DNA of 22,051 bases, taken from the NCBI GenBank assembly GCA_028687205.1, contig JAQUAP010000011.1, forward strand, positions 1 to 22,051. The letters run 5' to 3'. Origin of the DNA: Candidatus Omnitrophota bacterium. GTDB taxonomy: Bacteria; Omnitrophota; Gorgyraeia; Gygaellales; Profunditerraquicolaceae. The position numbers were made by a program, and so were the translations under genes. This document shows, in pieces, positions 13,693 to 21,828 of this stretch; within the stretch, counting starts at the first letter, position 1, and every line of letters starts with the position of its first letter. Under the pieces are notes generated by a model, which was not told the DNA's origin, made no database searches, and was given only the letters and a program-made list of their open reading frames with translations.

Positions 13693-16461
13693 TTACTTCT
13701 CCTCTCCGATGGCTTTTTCGCACTTATCGCAAAGCAAAGGATGTTTTTCGGACTTGCCTACGAATAAACTGTAATTCCAGCAGCGCGGGCACTTTTTCCC
13801 TGCGGCCTTAGAGACCTCGATTGCAATATCGGAGATGCCGCTCTTGAGCTCTATTTCAACCTGGGAAACCTTGAAAATCTCGGTTAAATCGCCTTTTAAA
13901 CTTTCTAAGAATGTATACCGTTCTTGGCTGTTTGTCAATAGTTTTATTTGCGCATCAAACGAACTGCCGATCTCGCCTTTACCGCGTTTTTCTTCCAATA
14001 ATTTTGCTATGCCAGGGATCAGGCGGATAACGCAGGCATCAAAATCAAGCATTTCTTTTGCCTCGCTATCAGAGAGCTTATTTTTATGTTGGGGCCAGTC
14101 CAGAAGATGCACGCTGGAAATGTTTTTTAAGGCGCTTGTCTTTGGCATATTCTGCCAGATTTCTTCAGCAGTAAATACTAAGATAGGCGCGGCTACACGC
14201 ACTAAGAAATCGAGTAACTCATAAAGGACAGACTGCGCAGCGCGCCTTGCTTGTGAATTTTTACCGCAAGTATAAAGCCTGCCCTTTACCATATCAAGAT
14301 AAAACATGGAAAGGGTTTCGTTACAGAAATCATAGATGTTTTTATAAGCTTTATAAAATTCAAATTTGTCGTAAGCCTCCTCAATCGCTTCCAGGGCTGA
14401 TACCATCTTAAAAATAGCCCAGCGGTCTATCTTACGTAATGCGGACGCAGCCACATAATCGCTATCCGGTTTAAAATCATACAGGTTACTTAAAATAAAT
14501 TTGGCGGTATTGCGTATCTTGCGGTAAGCCTCGGAGAGCCGCGCCAGCATCTCCTTGGAGATGCGGATATCTTCATTATAGTCGCTGGAGGCTACCCAGA
14601 GCCGGATAATGTCCGCTCCGTAATCCTTGATAATATCCTGCGGAGGAATAACATTGCCCATGGACTTGGACATCTTCCTGCCTTCGCCGTCCACCACATG
14701 GCCATGGGTCAAGACGCTCTTAAAAGGCGATTTCCCGTCGATACAGATAGACGGGATAAGGGAAGATTGGAACCAGCCGCGATGCTGGTCAGAGCCTTCA
14801 AGGTACATCTCGCAAGGCACCCCAGCCAGCTCTTTACGTTTCTTAAGCACGGCTTGGCTGCTTACGCCGGAATCAAACCATACGTCAAGTATATCGGTTC
14901 CTTTTACAAATTCGCTTGCGCCGCATTTACATTTTAATCCGGCAGGAATAAAATCTTTGGCCTCGCGGATAAACCAGCAGTCTGTCCCCTCTTTAGCGGT
15001 AAACTCCCGGTATTTTTCAATCACTCCCGGGTCTAAAAATTCATGATTACATTTTTTACAGATCAGCGCGGGGATAGGAACGCCCCAATACCTCTGGCGG
15101 GAAAGGCACCAGTCCGGGCGCAATTCAACCATGCTCGCTATCCTCTCCCTGCCTGCCTCGGGGATAAAATTTATCTTATCTTTGATTTCTGCCAGGGCCT
15201 TTTTACGTAAATCATTATGGTCGATATTCAAGAACCACTGGTTAGTCGCCCTAAAGATTATCGGATTTTTACAGCGCCAGCAGTGCGGATAGGAATGCGT
15301 TATTTTATCCGCTAATAATAATAATTTTAAGGATTGTAATTTTTCAACTATCGCTTTATTGGCGTCATAGACATTCATCCCTTTAAAATCGCGAGCGCTG
15401 GAATCGAAATTTCCCTTAGGGTCAACCGGCATGATTACCTCCAGCTTATATTTTAAGCCGGTCAGGAAATCATCCGCTCCGTGGCCCGGGGCTGTATGCA
15501 CCAAACCGCTCCCCTCTTCTGCCGAGACATAATTTGCCAGGACGACCTTGCCCTTGCGCAAGCCGAACGGATGTTCATACCCTGACCCCTCAAGTTCCTT
15601 TCCTTTAAATTCCTTAAGCACTGTGTATTTTTCAATCCCTAAAGCAGGCAAGGCCTGCATCCGCACATTAGCGACAATGATGTTGCCTTTATCCGTCTTC
15701 AGATATGAATAGCTAAAATCAGGATGCACCGCCACCGCGACATTGGCGACCAGTGTCCAGGGAGTAGTTGTCCAGATGACCAGGTAGCTTTCTTTTGGGA
15801 AATCATTGCCGGCCTCAAGTTTAAACTTGACAAAAACCGACGGAGAAGTATGGTCCTCGTATTCTACCTCTGCCTCGGCAAGGGCGGTCTCGCACTTAAA
15901 ACACCAGTTAACCGGTTTTAATCCCCGGTAGATATATCCTTTACGGAGCAGCTCCAGGAAAGAACCGATAATCGCTTCTTCATATTCGCGGCTTAAAGTA
16001 AGGTAGGGATTATCCCAATCACCAAAGACGCCCAGGCGCTTGAATTCTTCCCTCTGGACAGCGACATATTGCATGGCGTAAGCATGGGCTTTTTTACGGA
16101 ACTCAACCTGGTTGATCTGGTATTTATTCATTTTAAGTTCTTTAAAAAGCGCGTGCTCCACCGGCAGGCCATGGCAATCCCATCCCGGGACATAGGGAGA
16201 GTTAAAACCGCGCATCGTCTTATATTTTATGATGATGTCCTTAAGGGTCTTATTCAGGGCATGGCCGATATGGATATTGCCGTTGGCATAGGGAGGCCCG
16301 TCGTGCAAAACATACTTGCCCTTAGGATGCGGCTTTTTACAGATCAACCCGTAAATATCATTTTCCTGCCAGGTTTTTAAAAACAGGGGTTCCCTTTTCG
16401 GCAGGTCAGCCTTCATGGCAAAATCAGTCTTGGGGAGATTTAAGGTCGGTTTATAATCCAT
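13693..16461 (-). CDS. ileS: Isoleucyl-tRNA synthetase
   Basis: The 922-residue class I synthetase has HIGH at 64-67 (PPYANGNIHIGHALN), an editing domain (TTTPWTLVANVAVAVHP near 231 and HTAPGHGADDF near 322), DVWFDSGVSSQ near 526, KMSKS at 596-600 and a C-terminal zinc ribbon (CPRCWNY ... CDKCEKA near 900). The length and zinc tail fit the bacterial IleRS form. It starts directly after the mtnP stop with no gap, so no T-box leader can precede it. It charges tRNA-Ile in the cytoplasm. Confidence 0.98.
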   Translation of the reverse strand: MDYKPTLNLPKTDFAMKADLPKREPLFLKTWQENDIYGLICKKPHPKGKYVLHDGPPYANGNIHIGHALNKTLKDIIIKYKTMRGFNSPYVPGWDCHGLPVEHALFKELKMNKYQINQVEFRKKAHAYAMQYVAVQREEFKRLGVFGDWDNPYLTLSREYEEAIIGSFLELLRKGYIYRGLKPVNWCFKCETALAEAEVEYEDHTSPSVFVKFKLEAGNDFPKESYLVIWTTTPWTLVANVAVAVHPDFSYSYLKTDKGNIIVANVRMQALPALGIEKYTVLKEFKGKELEGSGYEHPFGLRKGKVVLANYVSAEEGSGLVHTAPGHGADDFLTGLKYKLEVIMPVDPKGNFDSSARDFKGMNVYDANKAIVEKLQSLKLLLLADKITHSYPHCWRCKNPIIFRATNQWFLNIDHNDLRKKALAEIKDKINFIPEAGRERIASMVELRPDWCLSRQRYWGVPIPALICKKCNHEFLDPGVIEKYREFTAKEGTDCWFIREAKDFIPAGLKCKCGASEFVKGTDILDVWFDSGVSSQAVLKKRKELAGVPCEMYLEGSDQHRGWFQSSLIPSICIDGKSPFKSVLTHGHVVDGEGRKMSKSMGNVIPPQDIIKDYGADIIRLWVASSDYNEDIRISKEMLARLSEAYRKIRNTAKFILSNLYDFKPDSDYVAASALRKIDRWAIFKMVSALEAIEEAYDKFEFYKAYKNIYDFCNETLSMFYLDMVKGRLYTCGKNSQARRAAQSVLYELLDFLVRVAAPILVFTAEEIWQNMPKTSALKNISSVHLLDWPQHKNKLSDSEAKEMLDFDACVIRLIPGIAKLLEEKRGKGEIGSSFDAQIKLLTNSQERYTFLESLKGDLTEIFKVSQVEIELKSGISDIAIEVSKAAGKKCPRCWNYSLFVGKSEKHPLLCDKCEKAIGEEK

Positions 16462-17322
16462 CTATTTTATATATTTTCCAATAATGACAGCTAAATCTTT
16501 TCTGGCCTTGGGCGGTATAAGCTTTCTATCCGTAACAATCGCGTATTTAAGCGCCTCGCGGCAACGGCAATCCTGCACGCAAGAAATATTCCTGACCACT
16601 GACATTAAAATCTTCTTGGCGTTCTCGATATTTTTATTCAGGTTCCCGATAATCATATCTATGGTTACGGATTCATGCTGCGGATGCCAGCAGTCATAAT
16701 CGGTAACCGCCGCCAGGGTCGCGTAGCACATCTCTGCTTCCCGGGCAAGCTTGGCTTCGGCGAAATTAGTCATGCCGATGATATCCATACCCCAGCTGCG
16801 GTAAAGGTTGGATTCGGCTAACGTAGAAAATGCCGGCCCTTCCATATTGATATAAGTCCCTTTAGGATGGATATTTATTTTAAGGTCTTTTCCTGTGTCA
16901 TAAATCAGCTTGCTTAAGGGAGAACATACCGGGTGCGAAAATTCAATATGCGCTACTATCCCCTCGGTAAAGAAAGACATCTCCCGGGCGGAATTTGTCC
17001 TGTCCACAAACTGGTCTACCACGACGAAATCCAAAGGCCTGAATTCCTCTTTTAAGGAACCGCAGGCGCTTACCGAGATAATTTTTTCCACGCCTAACTT
17101 TTTCATCCCGAAGATATTCGCGCGGTAGTTTATGCGGCCCGGCGGGATACGGTGCCCGACCCCGTGGCGCGGAAGGAAAACCACTTCTTTACCCTCAAGC
17201 TCGCCGAGCATAAATTCATCGGAAGGGCTACCAAAAGGCGTGTCCACCGCAACCTTTTTTATATGTTTGACGCCTTCTATTTTATATAACCCGCTTCCGC
17301 CGATAATCCCTATTTTAGGCAT
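16462..17322 (-). CDS. mtnP: S-methyl-5'-thioadenosine phosphorylase
   Basis: The 286-residue member of the PNP/MTAP family has GGSGLY (8-13), PRHGVGHRIPP (51-61) and INYRANIFGMK. NMEGPAFST (159-167) and VTDYDCWH (207-213) follow. The DYDCWH region and the EAKLAREAEMCYAT motif point to methylthioadenosine over inosine or guanosine. It cleaves MTA to adenine and 5-methylthioribose-1-phosphate. The usual Arg of FST-R-AES is Leu168 here. AAGGAG lies 9 nt before the ATG. It is 2 nt from proC and abuts ileS. Confidence 0.92.
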   Translation of the reverse strand: MPKIGIIGGSGLYKIEGVKHIKKVAVDTPFGSPSDEFMLGELEGKEVVFLPRHGVGHRIPPGRINYRANIFGMKKLGVEKIISVSACGSLKEEFRPLDFVVVDQFVDRTNSAREMSFFTEGIVAHIEFSHPVCSPLSKLIYDTGKDLKINIHPKGTYINMEGPAFSTLAESNLYRSWGMDIIGMTNFAEAKLAREAEMCYATLAAVTDYDCWHPQHESVTIDMIIGNLNKNIENAKKILMSVVRNISCVQDCRCREALKYAIVTDRKLIPPKARKDLAVIIGKYIK

Positions 17323-17324
17323 AT

Positions 17325-18176
17325 TTATAATCTCCTTGACAGGTCTTGCGCCCGTTTTAACGCTGCCTGCGCTGCCTCTTCCCAGGAGCCGCCCCTGGTT
17401 AAAATCTCTAAGGCTGCCTCGGTAGTGCCGCCTTTGGAAGTAACCTGTTTCCTTAATTCGGGGGCAGGCAATTTTGTCTTGCGTAATAAACTGATCGCGG
17501 CATTCGTCGTGTTAGCCGCCAGGAACGCCGCATCTTCGGTAGAAAAGCCCAGGGTTTCGGCAGCCTTCTCAAGCCGGCGCATCATGTCGTGCCTGGCATG
17601 CTCCGGTATATTCCCGGGATCCAGCGTACTGTTTTCTATAAAATAGAAGACATAGGCCGGCCCGCTTCCCGAGATCGCCGTTGCCGCATTCATCATTGAT
17701 TCATCAATAATCCTGACTGCGCCAAGATAATAGAATAGCTCCTGGGCTAACTCTAAGTCGTCATCCGTAGCCAACATCCCTTTGCATAAACAGGTAACGG
17801 ATTCAGCTACCTTTGCCCCGATGTTCGGCATCACCCGGATGACCCTGGCCTGCCCGAGGATTTTTTCAATATGGCTCGTACTTATGCCGGCAGCAATAGA
17901 AATAATCAATTTATTGCCGGCCGAGCCCTTAATCTCTTTTAAGATATGATCAAAGTCCTGCGGTTTTATTGCCAGGATAATTACTTCAACCCTGGACACC
18001 AGCTCCCGGGCATCCCGGGCAACCTTTATTCCCCCGAGGCCAAACAGCTTGCTTTTTTCCTTATCAAAGACAAAGACCTCGTATTCGTCTTTTTGCTCCG
18101 CAAGCCTGCGCGCAATCACCGAGCCCATAAAGCCATAACCGATAATCCCGATTTTCTTAAGTAAGTTAACTTTCAA
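17325..18176 (-). CDS. proC: Pyrroline-5-carboxylate reductase with a 19-residue insertion
   Basis: The TTG start at 18176 is preceded by GGAGG about 7 nt upstream, inside yggS, giving an 11-nt overlap. The 283-residue enzyme has a Rossmann domain (IGIIGYGFMGSVIA near 9, AIKPQ at 69-73, RVMPN near 114) and the C-terminal dimerisation domain (SGSGPAYVFYFIE at 169-181, QVTSKGGTTEAAL near 239). It makes proline from pyrroline-5-carboxylate with NAD(P)H. Residues 183-201 (STLDPGNIPEHARHDMMRR) interrupt the normal FIExLxxAGxxLGL helix and remove cleanly in alignment from memory. The insertion is in frame, so the gene may stay functional. Confidence 0.94.
   Translation of the reverse strand: MKVNLLKKIGIIGYGFMGSVIARRLAEQKDEYEVFVFDKEKSKLFGLGGIKVARDARELVSRVEVIILAIKPQDFDHILKEIKGSAGNKLIISIAAGISTSHIEKILGQARVIRVMPNIGAKVAESVTCLCKGMLATDDDLELAQELFYYLGAVRIIDESMMNAATAISGSGPAYVFYFIENSTLDPGNIPEHARHDMMRRLEKAAETLGFSTEDAAFLAANTTNAAISLLRKTKLPAPELRKQVTSKGGTTEAALEILTRGGSWEEAAQAALKRAQDLSRRL
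17574..17630. repeat. 57-bp in-frame insertion inside proC, palindrome-rich
   Basis: This segment encodes the extra residues 183-201 of ProC. It holds CCGGTATATTCCCGG, in which CCGG recurs around a short centre, followed by GATCCAG. A GTGCCTGGCATGC block precedes it. This layout resembles the short palindromic elements that insert in frame into genes of other bacteria, such as Rickettsia palindromic elements, but I cannot assign a family and see no second copy in the window. Confidence 0.5.
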
Positions 18177-18837
18177 AGATAGCCCTCCCGATTCTGAGCA
18201 TATCGCTCCCCTCTTCTATCGCTACCGCAAAATCATCAGTCATACCCATAGATAAAATCATTTTACTGTCCAACCTGCCCCTTAAATCCTTCAATAACCT
18301 GAAATAAGGCCTGGTTTCTTCCGGGGACTTTAGTATCGGGGCAACGGCCATTAAGCCTTTTATCTTTAGATTCTTAAAACCGGAGGCCTCTCTTATCACT
18401 GCGGGAGTTTCTTCGGGGCTTAAGCCGAATTTTGTCGCTTCCGGAGAAATCTTTACTTCCAGGAGTATCTCCTGAACTTTATTGATTTTCAGCGCTTCCT
18501 TATTAATCTCCTGCGCCAGGCGCAGGCTGTCCACTGATTGAATCAAATCAAAGATCTTAACCGCATCCTTTACTTTATTCGTCTGCAAATGGCCGACCAT
18601 ATGCCACTCTATCGGCTTAGCGCTTAGCGCTAACTCCTTAGCGTTATATTTTAAAAGGGCTTCCTGAACCCTGTTTTCGCCGAAAGCGGTTATCCCTGCC
18701 AAAAGAGCCTCTTTGATTTCTTCCGGGCTCCTGTTTTTGCTTACTGCGATTAGTTTTAGCGTCTCCGGCGCGCGCCCTGCCTTCAGGCAGGCGGATATAA
18801 TGCGCTTCCTGACCTCGAAGATATTCTCCCTAATCAT
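18166..18837 (-). CDS. yggS: YggS/PROSC-type pyridoxal-phosphate homeostasis protein
   Basis: The 223-residue single-domain TIM-barrel protein carries the PLP lysine K34 in LIAVSKNR, then FGENRVQE, WHMVGHLQTNK and the SMGMTDDFAVAIEEGSDMLRIGRAIF phosphate-binding block. The family buffers PLP and affects amino acid and keto-acid balance; it has no known enzymatic reaction. A yggS-proC pairing is common in bacteria. It is the first gene of the eight-gene run. The promoter -10 box ends 11 nt before the ATG and no Shine-Dalgarno is visible, so the message may be nearly leaderless. Confidence 0.94.
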   Translation of the reverse strand: MIRENIFEVRKRIISACLKAGRAPETLKLIAVSKNRSPEEIKEALLAGITAFGENRVQEALLKYNAKELALSAKPIEWHMVGHLQTNKVKDAVKIFDLIQSVDSLRLAQEINKEALKINKVQEILLEVKISPEATKFGLSPEETPAVIREASGFKNLKIKGLMAVAPILKSPEETRPYFRLLKDLRGRLDSKMILSMGMTDDFAVAIEEGSDMLRIGRAIFES

Positions 18838-18848
18838 ACGGATAAAAT

Positions 18849-18876
18849 ATTATACATCAGAAAAAATGGAGGTCAA
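18849..18876 (-). promoter_or_regulatory. Promoter of the yggS-rluD operon
   Basis: On the minus strand, TTGACC (18876-18871, five of six), a 16-nt spacer and a perfect TATAAT (18854-18849) are seen. Transcription should start around 18842, leaving about 5 nt before the ATG at 18837. Confidence 0.75.
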
Positions 18877-18903
18877 TTGATTTTGCCGGATGAGCTAATT
18901 TGG

Positions 18904-18931
18904 TTGATTTAGGGATATTTTAAGGTAAAAT
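18904..18931 (+). promoter_or_regulatory. Promoter of ispH
   Basis: On the plus strand, TTGATT (18904-18909, four of six), a 16-nt spacer and TAAAAT (18926-18931, five of six) are seen. The -10 ends 9 nt before the ATG at 18941, so the expected start lies within about 3 nt of the ATG. It is back to back with the yggS promoter. Confidence 0.6.
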
Positions 18932-18940
18932 ATTAATACT

Positions 18941-19783
18941 ATGCGCATAAATATAGCTAAATCCGCGAGTTTTTGCTTCGGGGTAAAAAGGGCGTTGGAG
19001 ATTGTTTTTAAAGCCGCACAGGAAGTTGGCCGCGTTTACACACTCGGAGATATCGTGCACAACGAAGACGTGGCCGGGAGAATAGAAAAATCCGGGATTA
19101 AAAAAATCGGTAAGCTGAAAAAAATAAAATCCGGCAGCCTCTTAATCCCGGCGCACGGCGCTTCCCGCAAAATATTTACCCGGGCCAGCAGGCTTGGCTA
19201 TACGATTATTGATGCCACCTGCCCGATGGTAAAAGAAATACATAAGATAGTAAAAGAGATGCGTAAAAAAGGGTACCGGATTATCGTGATAGGCGATAAG
19301 GACCACGACGAAGTCCGCGGGATAGCCGGGCAGCTGAAAGAAAAAATCCTGGTCATAGAAAATATTAACCGGATCCCTTTAGCCAGAATTAAAAAAATTA
19401 AGCGGGCCTGCGTAGTGGCGCAGTCAACGCAAAATTTAAAAAACGTATTAAAAATCGTGGCTATCCTTAAAAATCATGTTCCTGATTTAGAGTTCTTTAA
19501 TACCATCTGCAGGCCGACGAGGACCAAGCAGGAAGAAATAAGGCGCATGCCTTTAGAGAACGACGTAATGATCATTATCGGCTCTAAAAACAGCGCCAAT
19601 ACTAAACGGCTTTATGAAATATCCCGTTCGCTGAACAAAAGAAGCTGGTGGGTAAACTCTCCGAAAGAAATAAAACCTGCCTGGTTTAAGGGCGCGCGTA
19701 GCGCGGGAATAAGCGCAGGCGCCTCTACCCCCGAAGATACTATCAAGGATATCGTTAAATATATCCGTTCAATACCAGGCTGA
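18941..19783 (+). CDS. ispH: 4-hydroxy-3-methylbut-2-enyl diphosphate reductase
   Basis: The 280-residue enzyme carries out the last MEP-pathway step, reducing HMBPP to IPP and DMAPP with a 4Fe-4S cluster. The three cluster cysteines are C12 (FCFGV), C94 (DATCPMV) and C190 (FNTICRPT). H40, H72 (AHG) and SAGASTPED near the C-terminus also fit. It is the only plus-strand gene in the window and diverges from yggS across 103 bp. No good Shine-Dalgarno precedes the ATG; an AAGG lies 14 nt upstream, inside the promoter. Confidence 0.96.
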   Translation: MRINIAKSASFCFGVKRALEIVFKAAQEVGRVYTLGDIVHNEDVAGRIEKSGIKKIGKLKKIKSGSLLIPAHGASRKIFTRASRLGYTIIDATCPMVKEIHKIVKEMRKKGYRIIVIGDKDHDEVRGIAGQLKEKILVIENINRIPLARIKKIKRACVVAQSTQNLKNVLKIVAILKNHVPDLEFFNTICRPTRTKQEEIRRMPLENDVMIIIGSKNSANTKRLYEISRSLNKRSWWVNSPKEIKPAWFKGARSAGISAGASTPEDTIKDIVKYIRSIPG

Positions 19784-19794
19784 TTACGCGCAGC

Positions 19795-20169
19795 TTAACA
19801 GCCCTTGATAATTTTTTCTGCCTCGCGCCAATCATCCGCAGAGGTATTCGCGGGCTTGCCTTTTTTCTCCCAAATCTTTTTGGCCAATTCCGCTATCTTT
19901 TTATCGGTCGCAATCTTATTCTCTTCAACCAGGCGGTTATACATCCGGGCAATGGCAAAACCCAGGATTGCGGCATAGATAAAACCCCAGAGCGCTCCGA
20001 TTATACTGCCGATGATGGTAGGCCGATAGCCGATATAGACCATTGTCATCATCTTGCCCCAGGAATTTCCCCAGAAGTACATCATATCCAGGAGCCCCAG
20101 CAGGAAAGTCAGGCCGCCCCAGACAACCCCTAATGCCACACTAAAAGCCTTAACATCCAATTTACACAT
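19795..20169 (-). CDS. Small membrane protein with C-terminal DUF2934-like segment
   Basis: The 124-residue protein has two hydrophobic segments (about 8-30 and 48-75), the second GIGA-type helix rich in Gly and Ala. The start MCKLDVKAFSVALGVVWG and the GYRPTIIGSIIGALWGF block resemble small proteins that databases label bacteriophage holin in environmental genomes. That label is weak, as no phage genes are nearby. Residues 90-122 (IAELAKKIWEKKGKPANT, then a WREAEKI core) match the DUF2934 pattern. A strong AAGGAGGGGG precedes the ATG. It follows the metallopeptidase gene by 18 nt. Function unknown. Confidence 0.75.
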   Translation of the reverse strand: MCKLDVKAFSVALGVVWGGLTFLLGLLDMMYFWGNSWGKMMTMVYIGYRPTIIGSIIGALWGFIYAAILGFAIARMYNRLVEENKIATDKKIAELAKKIWEKKGKPANTSADDWREAEKIIKGC

Positions 20170-20187
20170 ATCCCCCTCCTTTTTACA

Positions 20188-20964
20188 TCAGACCCGTTTC
20201 AAGACGAAGCCCTTCCAGGCATTTTCTAATTGCTGGAGGCTATTAAAATTATAAGTCCTTAATAAGGCCTTTCCCCATTCTACCCCGTCCCGTAACGCCC
20301 GGCTAAAATCCAGAAAACCAGACTCCCCCTGGCTATGGATAAGAAAAACAACTAATGAGGCTGCCTGCGCATAAAAAACAGCAGGGTCAATCTGGCCCGG
20401 ATCGCTTAGGGCGGAAAACTCTCCTAATTTAATATATTTATCTTCGCTAATGAGCTTCTTGGCCAGCTGCATACGCAGCCCTAAGCCGGCTTTCTCCTGT
20501 GAACAGGCGACCCCCTCTTCAATCCAAAGCGGGAATATCGCCTTATTTCCTACGAATTCGCGGAAGATGATATGGGTCATCTCGTGCGGGAGTATCGTGT
20601 CAAAAAAATTCTCCTGGCCCACGAAAGTCTTGATTTCCCTGCTTCCGACCAGGACCACCCCTGCCGCCCAGGAGGCGCGCTGGGTATTTTTTTGGAAATC
20701 CTCCGCGTCTTTATAGAGATAAATCCTGGCGCGGTTATCCCAACTCCAGAAATCAGAACGGCGATAGCCAAGCTTATCCACGATACTGTTATAATAATCT
20801 TCGGCCCGGTAAATAAGCTCATCCGCAAAGCCCGCCGGGGAGTTGTCCTGATAATAAATAATAAAATGCTGGGATTTCTGGGTCTGCCAGCCGGAAGGCG
20901 TTGTTTCAGCCCAGGTGGGGGTAAGTAAAAACATAAAAATTAGAAGGAAATTTATACTGCTCAC
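20188..20964 (-). CDS. Secreted HExxH zinc metallopeptidase, peptidase MA-like
   Basis: The 258-residue protein begins with a signal peptide (about 1-19, ending TPTWA). The mature part has HFIIYYQD near 33, a YxxDAEDF block, and the zinc motif H127-E-M-T-H131, followed by PLWIEEGVA with E149/E150 as the likely third ligand. This is the gluzincin-like arrangement of the peptidase MA-like family. It probably acts in the periplasm or at the surface; the substrate is unknown. It starts with GTG and no clear ribosome site is seen. It lies 19 nt after the lipoprotein gene, apparently in the pilin-led operon. Confidence 0.82.
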   Translation of the reverse strand: MSSINFLLIFMFLLTPTWAETTPSGWQTQKSQHFIIYYQDNSPAGFADELIYRAEDYYNSIVDKLGYRRSDFWSWDNRARIYLYKDAEDFQKNTQRASWAAGVVLVGSREIKTFVGQENFFDTILPHEMTHIIFREFVGNKAIFPLWIEEGVACSQEKAGLGLRMQLAKKLISEDKYIKLGEFSALSDPGQIDPAVFYAQAASLVVFLIHSQGESGFLDFSRALRDGVEWGKALLRTYNFNSLQQLENAWKGFVLKRV

Positions 20965-20983
20965 TTACTTTAGCGCGGAGTAT

Positions 20984-21331
20984 TTATTTTTTCCTGGCAG
21001 CGGATTTGCTTAATTTTTCAATGGATTTTATAAATTTCTGGTCAACCGCGACTCCCAGCTCTTCTGCTTTGCGCATATCCTGGAGGCTCTGCTCATACTC
21101 ATGTTTATAAAAATAGGTCATTCCTCGGTTATAATAGGCGCCTGCATAATCAGGGTTCTTTTTGATGGCATCGCTGAACATGGCAATAATGCTATCCATA
21201 CCCTTTTGGTCGGTCTCTGTCACGGCTTTAGCCCCCGGCCTTCCTAGCGGCCGGCCCGAGGCTTTATCCTCCTTGCAGACAGTAGCGCAGCCTATCAAAC
21301 TTAAGCATAAAAGAATAATAATTTTTTTCAT
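20984..21331 (-). CDS. TPR-containing lipoprotein
   Basis: The 115-residue product has a lipoprotein signal peptide (MKKIIILLCLSLIGC) with lipobox L-I-G-C15. A Pro/Arg-rich stretch (SGRPLGRPGA) follows, then one or two tetratricopeptide-like helices pairs (about 48-95, NPDYAGAYYNRGMTYFYKHEYEQSL). Lgt and LspA encoded in this window would process it. GAGGA lies 4 nt before the ATG. It is 27 nt from the pilin gene. Such small TPR lipoproteins often act as assembly or scaffold factors; the partner is unknown. Confidence 0.8.
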   Translation of the reverse strand: MKKIIILLCLSLIGCATVCKEDKASGRPLGRPGAKAVTETDQKGMDSIIAMFSDAIKKNPDYAGAYYNRGMTYFYKHEYEQSLQDMRKAEELGVAVDQKFIKSIEKLSKSAARKK

Positions 21332-21358
21332 AATTCCTCTGTTTTTTTAATAGGAAAC

Positions 21359-21784
21359 CTAATTAATGCAGCCTGAAGACGCAGAAAAATTCTTGCTATT
21401 AAAATCAGTGCTGGTTAAGTTATAGACACAGGCGCCGCTTTTAGCCGTAGCGGTAATCGTGGCTACCCTAGCTCCTGCGCCACCGCTAACCGCGACCTCA
21501 TAACTCCAATTCTGCGTATTTAACATAAGCCTGAGCAGGGTGTTGCACCCTGTCGCTTCAGCGCAGCTTGTTGCGTTAGTGCAATTGCAATCCATATAAT
21601 CATGATTGTCTATATAATATATTTTCTCCTCTGCGGCAATAAGTTGAAGGTTGGCAATGGCCTCTCTTTGCTCGGTCTTACTCTTAGCCTTGAGATAATT
21701 AGGGATAGCTATTAAAGCAAGTATGCTAAGAATGGCAACTACCAAAGCAAGTTCTATTATCGTAAACCCGGTATTTTTCCTCAT
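21359..21784 (-). CDS. Type IV prepilin-like / pseudopilin protein
   Basis: I choose the ATG at 21784, giving 141 residues that start MRKNTGFTIIELALVVAILS. This is a textbook class III signal: cleavage by prepilin peptidase after Gly6, Phe at +1 and Glu at +5, then a hydrophobic helix. The frame extends to a GTG at 21853, but that overlaps the neighbouring gene and would give an odd leader. The C-terminal half has several cysteines (DCNCTNATSCAEATGC and SGCIN) that may form disulfides. It could be a type IV pilin or a type II secretion pseudopilin; no assembly genes are in the window. No Shine-Dalgarno is visible. Confidence 0.9.
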   Translation of the reverse strand: MRKNTGFTIIELALVVAILSILALIAIPNYLKAKSKTEQREAIANLQLIAAEEKIYYIDNHDYMDCNCTNATSCAEATGCNTLLRLMLNTQNWSYEVAVSGGAGARVATITATAKSGACVYNLTSTDFNSKNFSASSGCIN

Positions 21785-21791
21785 TTTTTTT

Positions 21792-21820
21792 ATTTTAGCA
21801 TGCCCGAGGCGGCGTTTCAA
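21792..21820 (-). promoter_or_regulatory. Strong extended -10 promoter of the pilin cluster
   Basis: On the minus strand, TTGAAA (21820-21815, five of six), a 17-nt spacer ending TGC, and TAAAAT (21797-21792, five of six) form an extended -10 promoter. The -10 ends 7 nt before the prepilin ATG, so the transcript should begin at or next to the start codon. Confidence 0.75.
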
Positions 21821-21828
21821 GCCTTTTA

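Noticed and set aside
16462..16480. A T-box or other leader upstream of ileS
   Set aside because: ileS starts immediately after the mtnP stop, so there is no leader space.
19776..19830. A convergent terminator between ispH and the DUF2934 gene
   Set aside because: GGCTG/CAGCC can pair across the ispH stop codon, but the stem is only 5 bp, the loop is long, and the T-run on the plus strand begins about 8 nt later, inside the opposing gene.
19795..20169. Prophage remnant, from the holin-like small membrane protein
   Set aside because: No lysin, integrase, capsid or att-like repeats are nearby, and the C-terminal DUF2934 segment is not a phage feature.
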